This document shows positions 61,692 to 64,000 of a stretch of DNA of 64,000 nt, piece by piece; position 1 is the stretch's first letter; each line of letters starts with the position of its first letter. Both the position numbers and the translations under genes were made by a program. The DNA comes from Spirochaetales bacterium (GTDB taxonomy: Bacteria; Spirochaetota; Spirochaetia; UBA9216): NCBI GenBank assembly GCA_016342585.1, contig JAEINK010000012.1:1-64000 (forward strand), read 5' to 3'. The notes below the pieces were generated by a model. It was not told the origin of the DNA and searched no databases. It saw only the letters and a program-made list of their open reading frames with translations.

Positions 61692-62966
61692 ATGTTATGG
61701 ATTCAGAAGGGTGGTCCGGATGTTGATATTTCGGCTGACGAGCTCAAACGGGAAGTGAATACGCTGCTGACGAAACTGGGTAAAAGGGAAAAGGTTCTGG
61801 CAATCCCCCCGGATATAACCCGATTTCACAGTCGGGCCGGTGAAATTACCGCTATGTTATATGGCTATTATGGTGAGCGACTCTCCGATGTTCTTCCTGC
61901 CCTGGGTACCCATGTCCCCATGACGGCCGAAGAGAAAGCCAAAATGTTTCCCGGGATTCCTGATAAATTGTTTCATGAGCATGACTGGCGCAATGATCCA
62001 GTGCGGGTTGGTGTTGTACCGGAGGCATTCGTCCGGGGAGTCTCCCATGGGGCGGTGGATTTTTCTGTTCCCATGGAGGTCAACCGACTCCTCCTTGAAG
62101 GAGGGCATGATTTGATCCTCTCTATCGGGCAGGTTGTTCCTCATGAGGTCATCGGTATGGCAAACCACAACAAAAATATTTTTGTGGGGACCGGTGGTGC
62201 TGAGTGTATCAATAAAAGCCACTTCCTAGGTGCTGCCTATGGTATGGAGCGGATCATGGGGCGAGCCGATACACCAGTCAGGAGGGTCCTTGATTATAGC
62301 TCAGAGAACTTTATTGCCGACATGCCAATCGTATATATTCTTACCGTGATCGGACCCGATAGGACGGGCAGGCAGGTTCTTCGCGGTCTTTTTGCCGGTG
62401 ATGACAGGGCCTGTTTTCAGGCTGCGGCTGAGTTGTCATTGGAAGTAAATTTTAATATGCTGGAAGAGGCCCCTTCGAAGATGGTTGTCTATCTTGACCC
62501 GGAAGAGTTTCGATCAACCTGGCTTGGGAATAAATCGATCTATCGAACGAGGATGGCCCTGGCCGATGGCGGTGAGTTGCTCGTTCTGGCGCCGGGGGTG
62601 GTTGAATTTGGTGAAGATCCGGAGATCGACAGGCTGATCAGAAAATATGGATATATAGGCCGGGAGAAAATCCTTGAGTTGGTTAAAACCGAGGATGAAC
62701 TTAAAGAAAACCTAAGTGCTGCGGCCCATCTGATACATGGCTCTTCTGATGGCAGATTCAAGATCACCTACTGCACAGATAGTCTGTCAAAAGATGAGGT
62801 TGAAAGTGCCGGGTTTCAATGGGAAGATCTTGAAAATGTGATGAAAAAGTACGATCCTTCGGTTATGAAGGATGGATGGAATACCCTGAAGGATGGAGAG
62901 AGAGTATACTATATTTCCAATCCAGCCCTGGGGCTTTGGGCCTGCCGGTCCAGATTTGAAGAATAA
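61692..62966 (+). CDS. LarA homologue, candidate mannonate/gluconate 2-epimerase
   Basis: A 424-residue LarA-family protein. The NPN-binding and catalytic residues align by spacing with lactate racemase: H74, H151, K161 and H177 (H108, H174, K184, H200 in the reference), and PPDITRFHS replaces the usual DGTRPTP. It is only distantly related to the other LarA in this window. A D-gluconate 2-epimerase has been reported among LarA homologues; with uxaC, a mannonate-type SDR and gnd beside it, epimerisation of D-mannonate to D-gluconate is the best-fitting role. This is inference from context. gnd starts 20 bases after its stop. Confidence 0.8.
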   Translation: MLWIQKGGPDVDISADELKREVNTLLTKLGKREKVLAIPPDITRFHSRAGEITAMLYGYYGERLSDVLPALGTHVPMTAEEKAKMFPGIPDKLFHEHDWRNDPVRVGVVPEAFVRGVSHGAVDFSVPMEVNRLLLEGGHDLILSIGQVVPHEVIGMANHNKNIFVGTGGAECINKSHFLGAAYGMERIMGRADTPVRRVLDYSSENFIADMPIVYILTVIGPDRTGRQVLRGLFAGDDRACFQAAAELSLEVNFNMLEEAPSKMVVYLDPEEFRSTWLGNKSIYRTRMALADGGELLVLAPGVVEFGEDPEIDRLIRKYGYIGREKILELVKTEDELKENLSAAAHLIHGSSDGRFKITYCTDSLSKDEVESAGFQWEDLENVMKKYDPSVMKDGWNTLKDGERVYYISNPALGLWACRSRFEE

Positions 62967-62986
62967 GGTAATTTAAGGAGCGTGTA

Positions 62987-64000
62987 ATGAACAATAAAGC
63001 AGATATAGGATTGATCGGACTTGCTGTCATGGGTCAGAATCTGGTCCTCAATATGAATGATCATGGTTACTCTGTTGCTGTACATAACAGGTCGACAGAA
63101 AGGCTCGATGCCTTTATTAAAGGACCAGCCTCTGGTCGGGAAACGATTATAAGATCCGAAACCCTGGAAGAACTGGTGGATAGTTTGACTTCTCCCCGAA
63201 AGATCATGCTCATGGTCAAGGCTGGCGAGGTTGTCGACCTCTTTATAGAAAAACTTCTTCCCCTCCTGGATAAGGGGGATATAATCATTGATGGTGGAAA
63301 TTCTCATTTTCCGGATACTGAAAGGCGTGTTGCCCGGCTTAAAGGAGAGGGCATCCTCTATGTGGGAACCGGGGTTTCCGGGGGTGAGGAGGGGGCCCGG
63401 CGGGGTCCGTCCATCATGCCTGGCGGCTGTTCAGAAGCCTGGCCTTATGTGAAGGATATTTTTCAGGATATCTCTGCCAAGACTGATAATGGTGAGGCCT
63501 GCTGTGACTGGGTGGGGGATAATGGTGCCGGTCATTATGTAAAAATGGTGCATAATGGGATTGAATATGGGGATATGCAGCTTATAACCGAAGCCTATCA
63601 TCTTATGAAATCGGGTCTTGGTTTTGATGCGGACAGGATGCATCAGGTTTTCGACGGATGGAATAAGGGGCCTCTGGACTCCTACCTTATAGAGATCACC
63701 CGGGATATCATGGCTTTTCGGGATGAGGCTGGTGAACCCCTTGTTGAAAAAATCCTCGATACGGCCGGCCAGAAGGGGACTGGTAAGTGGACGGGTGTGA
63801 GCGCCCTGGATTTGGGGATGCCTGTAACCCTGATAGGAGAAGCTGTCTTTTCACGGTGCCTTTCCGCCCTGAAGGATGAAAGGCTTAAGGCTTCCGCGAT
63901 CATTTCCGGTCCGGATCCCCTCTTTTCCGGTGACAGTGACGGTTTTGTGGAAGATCTGGAAAAGGCCCTCCTGGCTTCGAAGATTGTCTCTTATGCACAA
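62987..64000 (+). CDS. gnd: 6-Phosphogluconate dehydrogenase, partial (runs past the window end)
   Basis: Oxidatively decarboxylates 6-phosphogluconate to ribulose 5-phosphate with NADP. The first 338 codons are present, ending at the window edge. Clear marks are the Rossmann start IGLIGLAVMGQNL, the GVSGGEEGARRGPSIMPGG substrate loop, the catalytic Lys in GAGHYVKMVHNGIEY, and KGTGKWT. AAGGAG lies 6 bases before the ATG. It forms an operon with the LarA homologue and joins the hexuronate locus to the pentose phosphate pathway. Confidence 0.96.
   Translation, partial: MNNKADIGLIGLAVMGQNLVLNMNDHGYSVAVHNRSTERLDAFIKGPASGRETIIRSETLEELVDSLTSPRKIMLMVKAGEVVDLFIEKLLPLLDKGDIIIDGGNSHFPDTERRVARLKGEGILYVGTGVSGGEEGARRGPSIMPGGCSEAWPYVKDIFQDISAKTDNGEACCDWVGDNGAGHYVKMVHNGIEYGDMQLITEAYHLMKSGLGFDADRMHQVFDGWNKGPLDSYLIEITRDIMAFRDEAGEPLVEKILDTAGQKGTGKWTGVSALDLGMPVTLIGEAVFSRCLSALKDERLKASAIISGPDPLFSGDSDGFVEDLEKALLASKIVSYAQ

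Noticed and set aside
1..64000. CRISPR arrays, rRNA genes, prophage or toxin-antitoxin modules
   Set aside because: No regularly spaced repeats, rRNA motifs or phage gene runs were seen by eye.

Overview
The window is chromosomal DNA from a spirochaete, most likely a Spirochaetaceae member outside the host-restricted treponemes. The evidence is a FlaA-type flagellar sheath protein, a cheA / cheW-cheR-like / cheX / cheY operon, a spiro-SPASM protein, an alanyl-tRNA synthetase lacking the C-Ala domain, and many signal-peptide beta-barrel-like proteins. Coding density is high and most genes sit in overlapping, co-directional runs. No rRNA, CRISPR array or prophage was seen, and no stretch longer than about 300 bases lacks a gene. 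Names come from reading motifs and lengths; no database search was run.

Layout. 1-7.1 kb: alaS (+), then rightward-to-leftward genes rlmN, a TPR protein and a small conserved-looking protein, then the histidine operon hisZ-hisG-hisB (-). 7.3-8.2 kb: two small (+) genes. 8.2-14.9 kb: replication and repair run dnaE-yggT-recG and rsmD (-). 15.1-21.7 kb: a six-gene (-) operon led by a NusG paralogue, followed by a sugar-nucleotide dehydratase, a DegT aminotransferase and three subunits resembling a molybdenum hydroxylase whose catalytic motifs are largely lost. 21.8-28 kb: envelope proteins, ligA and a TylF-like methyltransferase (+). 28-32.2 kb: a PEGA/beta-barrel protein, two small exported proteins and xseA-xseB.

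32.3-40.4 kb is a seven-gene (+) cluster with overlapping or nearly touching genes: spiro-SPASM protein, glycosyltransferase, SpsF-like cytidylyltransferase, SpsG-methyltransferase fusion, ATP-grasp enzyme, N-acetylmuramoyl-L-alanine amidase and a GerMN protein. It looks like a spirochaete-specific glycoconjugate or surface modification pathway. 40.5-50 kb: flaA, a lone transposase-like gene, two beta-barrel-like proteins, the chemotaxis operon and a tRNA-Val(GAC) that has C instead of U at position 33. 50-58.4 kb: a GAF/HD-GYP receptor, a tyrosine phosphatase, a LarA-family racemase, MarR and SDR genes and an exported helical-repeat protein.

58.4-64 kb is a divergent hexuronate locus: deoR-family regulator, SDR mannonate oxidoreductase and uxaC leftward; a LarA homologue and gnd (cut by the window end) rightward. 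Together these genes suggest a route glucuronate - fructuronate - mannonate - gluconate - 6-phosphogluconate - pentose phosphate, in which the nickel-pincer LarA homologue supplies the C2 epimerisation. The gluconate kinase would have to lie elsewhere. This locus, the degenerate hydroxylase operon and the spiro-SPASM cluster are the three systems most worth following up.
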